Shown: piece after piece, positions 20,842 to 51,649 of the stretch
Numbering within the stretch: the first letter of the stretch is position 1
Layout: every line of letters starts with the position of its first letter
From: Amphimedon queenslandica
Lineage: Eukaryota > Porifera > Demospongiae > Haplosclerida > Niphatidae
DNA length: 59,668 bases
Assembly: GCF_000090795.2 (NCBI RefSeq)
Contig: NW_003546453.1
Span: 79,264-138,931, forward strand
Reading direction: 5' to 3'
Position numbers and translations under genes: made by a program
The notes under the pieces: generated by a model
What the model saw: only the letters and a program-made list of their open reading frames with translations
The model's database searches: none
What the model was told of the DNA's origin: nothing

Positions 20842-23800
20842 ATGCTAACTGTTCTCATCCTTTTCCTTATAATTCCAATCCTTATCTTCCTTTTATGGTA
20901 CAGGTAAGAGCCTATTAGATGGTATCACGTGATCCTCTTCCTCCAGACACTATTATATTCCTTATAAGGTATTCAGTAGGTTAGGTATAGCCCATCCTCC
21001 AGTGGAGCCTTTCACTGGTAACGTTAATGGAATACTGAGACAGGTAATTTATTAATTAGTGGTGGGTGTGGTTAATAACTGTTGTTTATTAAGGGTATTA
21101 TTGAGTCTTTAAATAATGATATCAAAAAATACGGTAAAGTATTTGGGTACGTCATGATTTACTTTAATGATCTTTAATTTTTTATGATTAAATAATAAAA
21201 TTGTCAGTTATTATTGTTGTTTGTATCAAAATAAGTTCGTAAATATTAATTTTATATTTTGTTGCATTAGGTGGTACATTGGTACTGATAAATGGATGAT
21301 TGTTGCTGATACAAACATGCTAAGAGAAATATTCATTAAGAGCTCGGATCACTTTAACCAAAGACCAGTTAGTGGTTAATCTTTTTTAAAATTTTATTTC
21401 TTTTTAGGATAGTCCTATTATTTCAATAGCACGGGATGATTTGCCCCCTGGACTGATATTTCTAAAGAAAGACGAGTGGAAGGTTATAAAACCAATAGTG
21501 ACGCCATCATTCTCTGCTAAGAAACTGAAATTAGTACGAATAATAATGATAATTATTATTATTATTGTTGTTGTTGTTTTTGCTTTTTGTTTGTTAGATG
21601 TCACCTCTTATCGAGAGAAGCTGTTCTTCGTTGAAGGAGAGGTTTGCTGAAATATGTGAATCGAAGAAAAGTTCAGATCTTTTTGAGTAATAAACATCAT
21701 CCATTACCTTTTCATATCTCCCCCTCTTTCTTTATTATCCTCCAGTGTGTTTGGCCAGTTTACAATGGAGACAGTGTTGGGAGCTGCTTTTGGTTCTCAA
21801 GTTAATGTATTAAAAGGAGAGGGAGACTCACTCACTGAAGCAGCTGCTGGGATGCTAGCTGAAGCAACTATCAACCAGTTACTATGGGGATACATCATTA
21901 TGTGTAAGAATATTAAAATAAGGCTATGTTTATATATATTAAGAAAACAATGCAATCAGTAACGTGATAGAATCTTGATAGAACTCTATGGAACCGAAAA
22001 CAGTCTTCAAAGTGTATCTTTTTAAAAATGATCCTTTTGCTTTGCTGTGTAAACCCACCCTAAGCTATTGATGAATAAAAATTATCTTCACCTGAAGACT
22101 TGATAATTGTTTTTGTGTCAACTGCTAACCACAACAATGGGACTAGGACTCCAGGAGGGGGCAACCCATGAGACCTTTTACAAATAACTGTGTATAAAAA
22201 GAAGAGGATTATTGTGTTCAGTCACATTCCGTTTGTGATGGTAGCGTAGTTAAAGCTGGTAAAGCTGGTAAAACAAATTTTTGAATGGGTTAATTCATAT
22301 TAACCCTATGATTCTTAACTTGTAAATCAAAAGTATTAATATTAATTTCACCTCACAATGATTGAGTGATTGCCTGCCAATGATAGTGTTGTGAAGCTCT
22401 AAGTCATTACTTTAATTATTCACTAATATACGTTGTATTTAGTAAATAATCAATTACTAATCTTTTCTTATTTTCTTTGAATTAGCCCATTTCTCCAGTA
22501 TCGTTAACATCCTATTAACAATCGGTAGTAGCCTTTACTCAACAAAACTTAAAAGGGGTTTTGCTTTCCTTGCCAAGTTTGGTTTTCGACTGATCAAGGA
22601 GAGAAGGCAAACAGCCAGCTCCCTCCAGGTAAAAGATTATGAAAAGTTACTTATTTGTTGCTTCTTACAGAATAAAGATTTCCTCCAGTTATTAATGGAT
22701 GCCAGGTCCCCTCCTGAAGGAGGAGGAGCTGCCAGTAATAATGTTAAAGACTCGCTGAGTGATAAAGAGATTGTTGGACTGTGTATTGACTTTATGTTAG
22801 CCGGCTATGAAACCACTAAGAACACTATGAGTTACATCTCTTACCTACTAGCTATCAATGATGAGAAACAAGAGACTCTCTGTACTGCCATTGATGAATA
22901 TTATCAGGAGAATGAGGTCATTAGATGCAATAATAAATGAATATATTACTGGTATTTCTTTATTAGTATGCTTCATTGTATGATGCTAGTCATGATATCC
23001 AGTATCTTGATTGGGTCGTTAGTGAAGGGCTCAGGATGTATCCACCTGTTTCAAGGTCTGTTAAAGTTTGAGTTGTTTTTGGCTAATTTTTTTTACTTAT
23101 GACCAATTAAAAAATTGGCCAAATTCTGAAAAAATTTCTGTACTATAGCCTTTCCCCCCCCCCCCCAAAAATGGCTCCGAAATCATCCCCAATTTTTATT
23201 ACATTTCTTGATATTTATATACTTACTTGGAAAAATTGCCTCCTGATCATTATTATTATTTATTATTATTATTTATTACACTAATTGTACAGAATTGTCA
23301 GAGATTGCTGTGATGATTGTGTCATTAATGGCGTCCAGTTCATCAAAGAGTCTAAAGTACAAGTACCAGTTCAGTACCTCCACTACTCACCCGAACACTG
23401 GGACCGGCCTGATGAATTTATACCAGAAAGGTAAAGTGATGGGTATATTATTCTATATTGCATAAAAGAATGTAGAAATGAGAGAGAGAGAGAGAGATTT
23501 TGAGACAATTTTGTAGTAGTACTAAGCCTGCAACTAAGTATAAATCAAGGTATAGATTAATTCTGCTGTGTTAATAAATTATATTAGTGTTATTAGTTCA
23601 TTTTAATTAACTGTAGCTGCAGTTAATGTTGCAGTCAATCCTATACTCAATAATGAATATACTTCTCTATTGATCAATTCATTCCTAGGTTTAGTCCGGA
23701 GGGTAAAGAAGGACGGCATCCATTGTGTTATGTTCCTTTTGGGTATGGCCAGAGGAGCTGTATTGGAATGAGGTTTGCTCTCATGGAAATTAAAATGGCA

Positions 23801-23984
23801 CTTACTGCAGTACTGAGGGACTTTAAATTTGAAATATCCAGCGACACACAAGTAAGAAAAACTACAGCAATAATAATAATAATAATTAATGATGATGATG
23901 TTTTTCTAGATTCCATTAAAATTGACTCAAGGCATAACCCAGTACCCAACTGATGGTGTCTACTTGAAAATAATTAAAAGATGA
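20842..23984 (+). CDS. Cytochrome P450, CYP3-clan-like (copy A)
   Basis: Thirteen exons, 511 aa: 20842-20903, 20947-21043, 21094-21146, 21271-21367, 21408-21533, 21598-21686, 21746-21903, 22486-22628, 22671-22916, 22967-23055, 23293-23430, 23689-23851, 23910-23984. N-terminal membrane anchor (exon 1), I-helix AGYETT near 319-324, ExxR in EGLR, PERF-type PERFSP, and heme loop FGYGQRSCIG with the ligand Cys near 457. The length and motifs fit an active microsomal monooxygenase. Several exons are almost identical to P450 B (2, most of 7, 9, 12) while others (3, 4, 5, 8) differ strongly. Intron 10 is missing from B and contains a dispersed repeat. Substrate unknown. Confidence 0.9.
23095..23220 (+). 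repeat. Partial unit of the ~180-bp repeat in P450 A intron 10
   Basis: Landmarks CTGTACTATAGCC, a poly-C run, AAAATGGCTCCGAAATC and TTTTTATTACATTTC. Confidence 0.75.
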
Positions 23985-24164
23985 AGCTCAATTAGAATTT
24001 TAATTTTAATAATTTTTACAATTAAATGAATGCAACCAGTTTACATTATAATTTCAATGAATAATTTTAATATAATTAATATTGGGCGTGGTTTGTTGCC
24101 CACGTGGTATGCACGAGTGCAGTGCTGTCTCTCTTGTTAGCAGAAAAGTAAAAGTAGAAGAATC

Positions 24165-27100
24165 ATGTTTTTAATCCTCATACTAGTATTTATACCGTCA
24201 GTCCTGCTATTAATATGGTACAGGTAAGCTCAGTATTCCTTTAATAACTAGTATCACGTGATCCTCTTCCTCCAGACACTATTATATTCCTTATAAGGTA
24301 TTCAGTAGGTTAGGTATAGCCCATCCTCCAGTGGAGCCTTTCACTGGTAACGTTAATGGAATACTGAGACAGGTAATTATTAATTAGTGGTGGGTGTGGT
24401 TAACAGCTATGAATATTAATTAGGGTACACTGGAGTCAATGGAAAAAGGTGTTAGGGAAAATGGGAACGTGTATGGGTAAGAATTGTGTGTATTAATTAA
24501 TGTACATGTGTTATGTTATGTGTCTATTTGCTGCTGTAGTTTCTACATTGGGATCAGCCGTTGGCTCGTTATATCCAATCTGGAAATTTTAAAAGAAATT
24601 TTTATAAAACGCTTCGACCAATTCCCCCAAAGAGCTGTAAATATGATAATAATTAAATATTGATTTCTATTGTCTGTAGGTGGAGCCATTTTTAATTGTG
24701 TTCTTTCGAGGCGAGATACCACCTGGTCTGATATTCATGGAGGATAAGCAATGGAGGGTTATAAAACCGATTGTGAGCCCGTCCTTCTCAAGCAGGAAGC
24801 TTAAAATGGTAATAACTAATCTTGTTTAGTCTACTTTTTAAATTATTTGTACTAGTCCACTTAGTTAATATGCAGCCAAATTCCCATACATAGAAACACT
24901 ATAGAATCAGTTAATTTTTTTCTTTATTAGATGACTCCTTTAATTGAAAGAAGTTGTACTTCCTTGAACGAGAGAATGTCACAGATTAGTGAAACGAACA
25001 AAAGTTATGATGTTTATGAGTGAGTTACATGTACAGCTGTTTCTTAATTTCACTCCCTCTCCCCTCCTCCCTCTCTCTCCCTCTCTCTCTCTCCTCCTCT
25101 CTCTCTCCTCCAGTGTGTTTGGTCAGTTTACAATGGAGACAGTGTTAGGAGCTGCTTTTGGTTCTCAAGTTAATGTATTAAAAGGAGAGGGAGACTCACT
25201 CACTGAAGCAGCTGCTAGGGTACTAGCTGAAGTGGATATTAGCGTAATACTCTGGAACAATATAATATCATGTAATTAAATTATTATTATTACTTGTAAA
25301 TCCCTGTACTATAGCCCATGGTTTTTCCCAAAAATTGGCTCCAAAATCACCTCAAATTTTTATTACATTTTCTGACACGTATTGATGTTCTTATGCTGTG
25401 TAGCAAGTTTGAGCTGATTCCGACTTCAATTTTTCGAGTTACGGCCATTTTAAGAAAATGCCAAAAATCTGGAAAAGTCCCTGTACTATAGCCCATGGAA
25501 TTTCCCAAAAAATGGCTCCGAAATCACCCTAAATTTTTATTACATTTTCTGACACATATTGATGTTTTTATGCTGTGTAGCAAGCTTGAGCTGATTCCGA
25601 CTTCAATTTTTCGAGTTACAGCCATTTTAAGAAAATGTCAAAATTCTAAAAAAATCCCTGTACTATAGCCCATGGTTTTTTCCAAAAAATGGCTCCGAAA
25701 TTACCCCAAAATTTTATTACATTTTCTGATACATATTGATGTTCTTATGCTGTGTAGCAAGTTTGAGCTGATTCCGACTTCAATTTTTCGAGTTACGGCC
25801 ATTTTAAGAAAACGCCAGAATTTAAAAAAATCCCTGTACTATAGCCCATGGTTTTTTCCAAAAAATGGCTCCAAAATCACCACAAATTTTTATTACATTT
25901 TCTGATACATATTGATGCCCTTATGCTGTGTAGCAAGTTTGAGCTGATTCCGACTTCAATTTTTCAACTTACGGTCATTAGGCGAAATTTAAGAGTTTTT
26001 TTTACATTTTTCTATTTTTAGCTCATTTTTCAGGATTGCTTGAGTTATTTCTTTCCTTATTTGGTGACTTCCTCTCAATTCCTGCAAAGAAACATTTCTC
26101 AGAACTGATACTAATCGGATATGAACTTATCAAGCAAAGAAGAGCATCTGAAGATCCTTCACAAGTAATGGAGGACCATGTACAGTATAGCCTCTCTTAA
26201 TGGACACTCTCTATAGCGTACACCTCCATTTAACGGACAGCACCTAGTGTACCAATTACATTCCTTACTGTATAAAATAACCTCCACATAAAGGACACCT
26301 CTGTATAACAGAGACACTTTCTTGACCCCAGAATGTCCATTATATAGAGGCTACACCATACGAATGCACTTTATTTTTGTTTTATCTTATTTCTTGCAGA
26401 ATAAAGATTTCCTCCAGTTATTAATGGATGCCAGATCCACTCCTGAAGGAGGAGGAGCTCCCAGTAATAATGTTAAAGACTCTCTGAGTGATAAAGAGAT
26501 TGTTGGACTCTGTATTGACTTTATGTTAGCCGGCTATGAGACCACTAAGAACACTATGAGTTACATCTCATACTTACTAGCTAACAATGATGAGAAACAA
26601 GAGATACTCTGTACTGCCATTGATGAATATTATCAGGAGAATGAGGTAAGTAGAGATGATAATAATACTAGTATTTCTCTATTTCTTAGTATGCTTCACT
26701 GTATGATGCTAGTCATGATATCCAGTATCTTGATTGGGTAGTTAGTGAAGGGCTCAGGATGTATCCTCCTGTGACGAGGATATCCCGATACTGCAGTGAG
26801 ACCTCAGTCATTAATGGGGTCACCATTCCAAAGGAAACCTGTGTACAAGTACCAGTTAAATATCTTCACTATTCACCCGAACACTGGGACCAACCTGATG
26901 AATTTATGCCAGATAGGTAAAGCAAGATAGTCAATACAAAATCCTCAATCATTGCACATACATGTATATACATACTGTCAGATCTAGAGGGAGTTTAGGA
27001 GACTTTTGGTCTCTCATATTTAACCTAGGTCTCCTTAATTGCCACACTTTTAGTTAGATTATTCTCTTAAAAGTTATTTCTGGATCTATAACTCTGATCA

Positions 27101-27439
27101 TGATCATGAATGTTATGTTTATGTTGCTTTTATTCCTAGGTTTAGTCCGGAGGGTAAAGAAGGGCGGCATCCATTGTGTTATGTTCCTTTTGGGTATGGC
27201 CAGAGGAGCTGTATTGGAATGAGGTTTGCTCTCATGGAAATTAAAATGGCACTCACTGCAGTACTGAGGGACTTTAAATTTGAAATATCCAACGACACAC
27301 AAGTATAAATAACAACAAAACTTATTTACTGTTGATTATTGTTGTTGTTTTTATTATTTAGATTCCACTAAAATTGAAGCAGGGTATTACGCAATACCCA
27401 GTAGATGGTGTTCATCTTAAAGTCGTTAAGAGGAAGTAA
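24165..27439 (+). CDS. Cytochrome P450, CYP3-clan-like (copy B)
   Basis: Twelve exons, 512 aa: 24165-24223, 24276-24372, 24424-24476, 24540-24636, 24680-24808, 24931-25019, 25114-25271, 26022-26164, 26400-26645, 26690-26916, 27140-27302, 27362-27439. Same anchor, AGYETT, EGLR and FGYGQRSCIG motifs as copy A. Exon 10 here is the fusion of A's exons 10 and 11 (227 = 89 + 138 nt), so an intron was gained in A or lost in B. It lies 180 bp downstream of A in tandem. Introns 7 and 8 hold a four-unit tandem repeat and a foldback element. Substrate not inferable. Confidence 0.9.
25295..25990 (+). repeat. Four-unit ~178-bp tandem array in P450 B intron 7
   Basis: The landmark GTGTAGCAAG(T/C)TTGAGCTG recurs at about 25397, 25575, 25753 and 25927. 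Each unit opens with TCCCTGTACTATAGCCCATGG or a close variant. Confidence 0.9.
26187..26356 (+). mobile_element. MITE-like element, family B copy 1
   Basis: About 170 bp from GTATAGCCTCTCTTAATGGA to TGTCCATTATATAGAGGCTAC. The ends are imperfect inverted repeats (AGCCTCT...AATGGACA). Sits in intron 8 of P450 B. No coding capacity. Confidence 0.8.
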
Positions 27440-27613
27440 TTAATGATAGCCACGCCTCCTAATTTAATATTCATTGATTGATATTTATTGTAGAGACAAT
27501 TTTTCTTCAATTAATTATTATTGTTTATTGTCAGTGTTGTATTATATTTTAATTTCTAATCAATAATACTAATAATGATAATAATAATAACTAAATGTCT
27601 CCTATTATGTTTG

Positions 27614-28173
27614 TTATTTTTTTCCGTATTTGATTACATCGTCATACCACTTCTGTTCGTCTGGCGTCATCTCTAGAACCTGCAAAAAATTAAATAAAAT
27701 TAAATTAATTAATGTATTAATTACATGAGGGGGTGGTGGGAGGTTACGTTCCCATTTAGTGCCTTCAGGAGCCTCTGGAGCTGAGAGAGAGAGGGAGAGA
27801 AAGAAATAAAGAAAATGTCATCTTTTATAATTAATAAAAACCCTATTTTTAACCCTTTAACATAATGTCCATGCACAATTGCAGATAACAATTCATTACA
27901 TATACATGCAATAAGGATATGTACATTATTATTATTATTATTATTATTACATATATATGGGTCTGGGTGCTTCCTTCTCTCGAATTCTGCCTCTCCCTCT
28001 TGAAGCAGTTTCAATGCTATTGAGTGATCCACGTCTTTATTGGCATCAAACCTGTCCCTAAGCTCCAGGGCCTGTCTCCTCCAGAGTCTCCTGTCTATCG
28101 CCCAAGAGAGAAGGTGCTTTAGGCTCTTTCTGTATAAACGAGTCACATTTTGTGTATGAGTTAGCGCCGCCAT
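27614..28173 (-). CDS. NDUFB9: NADH dehydrogenase 1 beta subcomplex subunit 9 (LYR protein)
   Basis: Three exons: 28173-27951, 27780-27725, 27679-27614, giving 114 aa. The start at 28173 sits in AAAATGGCGGCG; an in-frame upstream ATG at 28203 would add ten residues and would enter the short shared promoter. Motifs: THTQNVTRLYRKSLKHL (the LYR motif) and RRKHPDPYI, matching the animal family. NDUFB9 is an accessory subunit of the proton-pumping arm of mitochondrial complex I; its LYR motif binds acyl carrier protein. It is shorter than human NDUFB9 (179 aa), ending at a WYDDVIKYGKK tail. Confidence 0.85.
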
Positions 28174-28218
28174 TTTGAAAGGCGTGGTCAATAAACAAGC
28201 CACGCCCTTGGAAACAAA
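28174..28218. promoter_or_regulatory. 45-bp bidirectional promoter with mirrored GC boxes
   Basis: Between the NDUFB9 and small-protein start codons lie GGCGTGG (28181-28187) and its inverse CCACGCC (28200-28206), 12 bp apart. This symmetric KLF/Sp-type pair would serve both directions. Confidence 0.5.
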
Positions 28219-28720
28219 ATGGTGGGTAATAAACTTGATTGTATTTTGTGATAAATTCTCTCTTTTAGGGTGGAACTAAAGAGTTTCCTTATCCTAAGTA
28301 CGTTTGGTCTCCTTCAGGTGGTTGGTGGTGTAACCCCCGCCACTGGAGAAGGAACACTAACATTGGTTTGCTGATAGTTGTTCTCTCCTGCATACCAGTG
28401 GCTTACATCTCAGCTAAATTAGAAGTAAGCTCACGTGATCCTTTACACAAACAATACTATTGTTATATTCTCTTCTTTCAGAGAAGGCCAGTTGCTCCGT
28501 ATAGACACATACCTTCACAGAGATGGTGCAAGTATGCCGAGGTAATTAATTAATTGATGGGTGTGGCATAGGGTGTGGTCTTACATTTATATATTTTTGC
28601 TGGTTGGTACTTTAAAACCATCACTTGACGTGATTGAGTGGAACGTGTGAATGTTTGAAAATGTTCTTTTTATTTCTTTTTCTATAGACCGATGATCCTA
28701 GCCTTCAAAAAGCTCATTAA
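28219..28720 (+). CDS. Small single-pass membrane protein, divergent partner of NDUFB9
   Basis: Exons 28219-28221 (start codon only), 28269-28424, 28482-28541, 28688-28720, giving 83 aa. Exon 1 must end after ATG (donor GTGGGT); the next donor would cause a stop. The N-terminal part is rich in aromatic residues (KYVWSPSGGWWCNPRHWRRNT), then one hydrophobic helix (IGLLIVVLSCIPVAYISA), then a basic tail with IPSQRWCKYA. I do not identify it with certainty. Size, topology and the shared promoter with a complex I subunit suggest a small mitochondrial inner-membrane (complex I accessory-type) protein, which is inference. Confidence 0.65.
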
Positions 28721-28764
28721 CTATTATTAGTGACATATTAGGATAAACATTGTGTACTATAATA

Positions 28765-28811
<47 letters not shown>

Positions 28812-29648
28812 CTCTTGTTTGTCATTAGAGGTTTATGGATACAGTTCAATCTAATAGTCGATATTTAATGTTATTATTACATTGCAATCATTAATAATAG
28901 TTTGTCATGTCTAACGATCCTTACTACTACTAATAATAACATCTGTTGTGATAGTTCCAACATACATCAAACATGTACATGTACATGTACATGTACATGC
29001 ATATTAAGTACATGGAACATACATACATGTATTTACTGCATGTATACATGTTTCATATATGGAGTGAGAATTTTGCTTAATAAACTGACAAATTTATCTA
29101 GCCCATTCAAGGGAATATACAATGATCAGCTTTGGATATTAATAGTATACTGTTAGTATATTATGCCGTTAGTGAATGCACTATAATTATGGTTGATAGT
29201 ACACACCTTTATTTTCAAATACAGAATCAAGCAACTATTTTGGGCAGTGGCTGTTTATCTCTGGTTTATACTGAAGCATTTTGAAAGTTTGTTTAAAGTC
29301 ACTGATTCGATATAACTGACAGTGAACGGCACTAAGTATATGAGTTATTTTTTATAATTAATAAAATAAATTATGACTAATAATAATAATAACAACAACA
29401 CCAAATGATATAAACCAATTAGCATATATGTACATGGCATTTCATTGATCTATGCACTGTATGTATGTTACATGGCAACTTTAAACAAGCTAGACTAATC
29501 TAATGAAACTACAGTCTAATCAATAATAATGATTATAATAATGATTAAGAACTATTTGTACTGTTGTTTGGAAACATAATAGGAGAGAGAGAGAAAGGGA
29601 GAGAATTTACTTTTTTTCTGTCATTTTAAGAATGATACTAGTTACATT
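28721..29648. other. Intergenic, no gene seen
   Basis: It holds an (ATT)n run (28762-28812), a TACATG hexamer run near 28972-29000, and AT-rich sequence. I see no coding exon. Confidence 0.6.
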
Positions 29649-30536
29649 TTAATATATGAAAGGCACCAGTGCTTTTCTCTTTTCTGGATAATCTTTCAAA
29701 TTATGATTGCACCATTTGTGATTCTGTCTAGCTCTTGGTATGAAAGTACTCAGAGAAAATAAGAACCAAACCAAACCAGAGAGGGACCATGTGAGAATAG
29801 ACCAACCAAACCACTCGATAGCTTCTCCTAAGTAGTTAGGACAGGATATCAGATAGAAAGTGGCTGCTTTTGGTATTTGATAACTATCATCTTTATAGTC
29901 AGATCTCAGAGCTATTAGCTGTCCATCTGCTACTCGGTTTAGTATGAAACCAGTAATGAAAAACATTAACCCGATGATGAAACGTGGATCAAAGTAGTAC
30001 CCATTGCAATACTGGGCCTCCCCAAGGAACTGAGCATTAACGAAGTGGAAGATAGTATTAACTAGTGTTGCTGCTACTGGTATCCACAGACTGACCTTCC
30101 TTTTTGCATGTCTGGAGGCTATCCCATCCACAATAGACCTATTGATGTAGTGTATGATGAATAGACAGTACATTACTATGTTTGATGGACGGTTGAAGTT
30201 TCTCTGTAAGAAGTACGTTAGTGAGAATATTAGAATGCCTGGAATGAACTGAGATATTGCAAAAGAGATTCTTGCTGGTACGCGTGGAAATATCCCAATT
30301 TCTTTATCATGCCTCCCATATGGTATAGGCTTTAAGAACTGGAGTATTATATTAATGAGAGAGAGTATCAAACAGATCCCCACTAGCCCCAGATGGATCC
30401 ACAGCTGTATTCTGTCATCCCTGGTTCTTGTGATTGGATTAATGGGAGAGAAGGGATTGTCTGGGAACAAGATATATGGTATTCCATGGAATATACTGTA
30501 AGACTGAAAACAGGTCTCGTTACTGGGAGAAGACAT
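29649..30536 (-). CDS. Steroid 5-alpha-reductase-like (3-oxo-5-alpha-steroid 4-dehydrogenase), single exon
   Basis: 295 aa, no introns. Six or so hydrophobic helices. C-terminal half has the family hallmark CPNYLGEAIEWFGW, then RARQNHKWCNHNLKDYPEKRK and a PFIY end, as in SRD5A1/SRD5A2. The enzyme is an ER-membrane NADPH-dependent reductase of the C4-C5 double bond in 3-oxo steroids. The protein is longer than the human enzymes (254-259 aa), mainly at the N-terminus. It cannot be assigned to SRD5A1 or SRD5A2. Head-to-head with RICTOR, 217 bp between start codons. Confidence 0.85.
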   Translation of the reverse strand: MSSPSNETCFQSYSIFHGIPYILFPDNPFSPINPITRTRDDRIQLWIHLGLVGICLILSLINIILQFLKPIPYGRHDKEIGIFPRVPARISFAISQFIPGILIFSLTYFLQRNFNRPSNIVMYCLFIIHYINRSIVDGIASRHAKRKVSLWIPVAATLVNTIFHFVNAQFLGEAQYCNGYYFDPRFIIGLMFFITGFILNRVADGQLIALRSDYKDDSYQIPKAATFYLISCPNYLGEAIEWFGWSILTWSLSGLVWFLFSLSTFIPRARQNHKWCNHNLKDYPEKRKALVPFIY

Positions 30537-30753
30537 TCCTGCCTGCTGTTTGCTGCTTGCTTGAGCTCCTTCTCTGCTCTACTGATTGTGTGTGGGCGTT
30601 CATGCATTGGTATGCAAGTAGACCGTATTATAGAGTCAAAGTTCTAATTATTCGAATCACAGGTAAAATTATACAAACACCACGCCCATATTTTCTAGTT
30701 GGATTCATTTCTGAAGCTTTGGAGGAATTTTGATTTATTTCTTTCGGTAAAGG
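30537..30753. promoter_or_regulatory. Divergent promoter of the 5-alpha-reductase and RICTOR
   Basis: 217 bp between two start codons, with a GGGCGTTC box near 30594 and CCACGCCC near 30683. No clear TATA box. Confidence 0.4.
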
Positions 30754-50166
<19,413 letters not shown>

Positions 50167-50540
50167 ATAATTGATTAGTTATTGATTAATTGATTGTTAA
50201 TTAATTAGTGATTAATTGTTTTTTGTATGCGTGTGTATAACCTTCATTTTATTTCATTTTTCATTGACTTTTTGACTGTTTTTATTTAGCTATTTTCTGA
50301 CAATTTTGACTAATTTTTTGTTCCATTGTTATAGTTACTGCTTTTTTAATTTTAAGACAATTTTTGTATTAAAAATGTTGTAATAATATTCTTTTTAGTA
50401 CAGGATCTTTCGCTAAATTTTAGAGCAGCCTTTAAAATTTTGTAGACGGTTTCTGTATTTAAAAATTATTTGCATACTTTAAAACATAAAAACAATATTA
50501 ATAATAATAATAATAATAAATGTTGTGGTTTAAGCTATTC
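50167..50540. other. Tail-to-tail spacer between RICTOR and TRAPPC5
   Basis: 374 bp of AT-rich 3' flank between convergent stop codons, with an (AAT)n run near 50500. No gene. Confidence 0.7.
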
Positions 50541-51543
50541 TTATTTGTTCGCCTCCAATCTCTTGTCTCTCTCTATCACTGAGTCTTCAAAAGTTATTTC
50601 AAAAGCCGTTGTAGTCTGTTCCTTAACTAGGAAAGCCTTCACTCTACAAGGCTAGAGAGAGAGAGAAAGATTCATTAAAATAGGTATACTTTATTTCACA
50701 GCTTTTAAGGTAAAAATGTTACCCATTTTGAGGTGAAAATTACCATAACTAATCATCAATTGCACCTAGCCACACCCAGTAAAACCACGCCCATTTTAAC
50801 CCAAACCACACCCACTACTCACAAATTGTACTCCACAGAGAAATGCCTCCACAGTCCCGGCCATAAAGGCAGCACAATTGAAGCTGCTTTGCTCCTTTGG
50901 TACTGAGACAAACTTATTAACTAGTGGCTCGTCCTCAAATAAATAATCTATAAAATAACAACAACAACAACAACAACAATAATAATAATAATAATATTTA
51001 CAAGTTGCTTCAGTTGCTGTTGCCTGCTCCAGCCGATCAGCTTCTTTACCAAACAAAGTCTGGAAGGAGCAACAGAAATAAATAAAGTTTTAAAGTTACT
51101 TTATACGCATAAAGTATCTCCTTACCTTCCAGACTGTCTTTTGTATGAACCACAAAATGTTCACGATTCTTGTTTCCCTTTTCGGAGCTCTGTCCCTCAC
51201 ACACAACAAATCAATCATCCTGAAACCGACATGACGCCCTAAATCAGCCAATCTTGAAGGAAAGAAGAGAAGAGAGAGAAAATAAATGATGCTGATATAG
51301 TTATAAACTAACTTTTCATGAAGCTGGGCTAATGAGGTAACCCTTTGCTGGTTGTACTGAACAACTTCAGAGAACAAGAAGGCAAAAGTACTGATATTAA
51401 CCTGAGAGGAAGGGAGAGAGAAAGGGAATACAGTATAAAGTTTAAAGTTAGCTATAGAGCATGCAAACTTCTGGTTTGGACTTTGACGGTAAGGATTTGT
51501 CGAAAACTGTCTCATTTGCTTTCTGCCTCCTAACGGCCGCCAT
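50541..51543 (-). CDS. TRAPPC5: Trafficking protein particle complex subunit 5 (TRS31/Bet3 family)
   Basis: Six exons: 51543-51469, 51401-51313, 51252-51126, 51059-51002, 50947-50823, 50651-50541, joining in frame to 194 aa (human 188). Family blocks: VNISTFAFLFSEVVQY, ADLGRHVGFRMIDLL, ETRIVNILWFIQKTVWK, TLFGKEADRLEQA, EPLVNKFVSVPKEQSSFNCAAF and FEDSVIERDKRLEANK. TRAPPC5 is a core subunit of the TRAPP complexes, Rab GEFs and tethers in ER-Golgi traffic. The start in AAGATGGCGGCC is a typical YY1-type initiator; the exon-1 donor (GTTTGC) is weak, so the first 25 residues are less certain. Convergent with RICTOR. Confidence 0.92.
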
Positions 51544-51649
51544 CTTAAAATACTAAAGGGTTAAAAATTATGGAGAGTGACGTCATTAAGAAGGAATGCA
51601 ACCTTATGAAAACAACCTATCATAACTAAGAACATGCCACCAGAAATGA

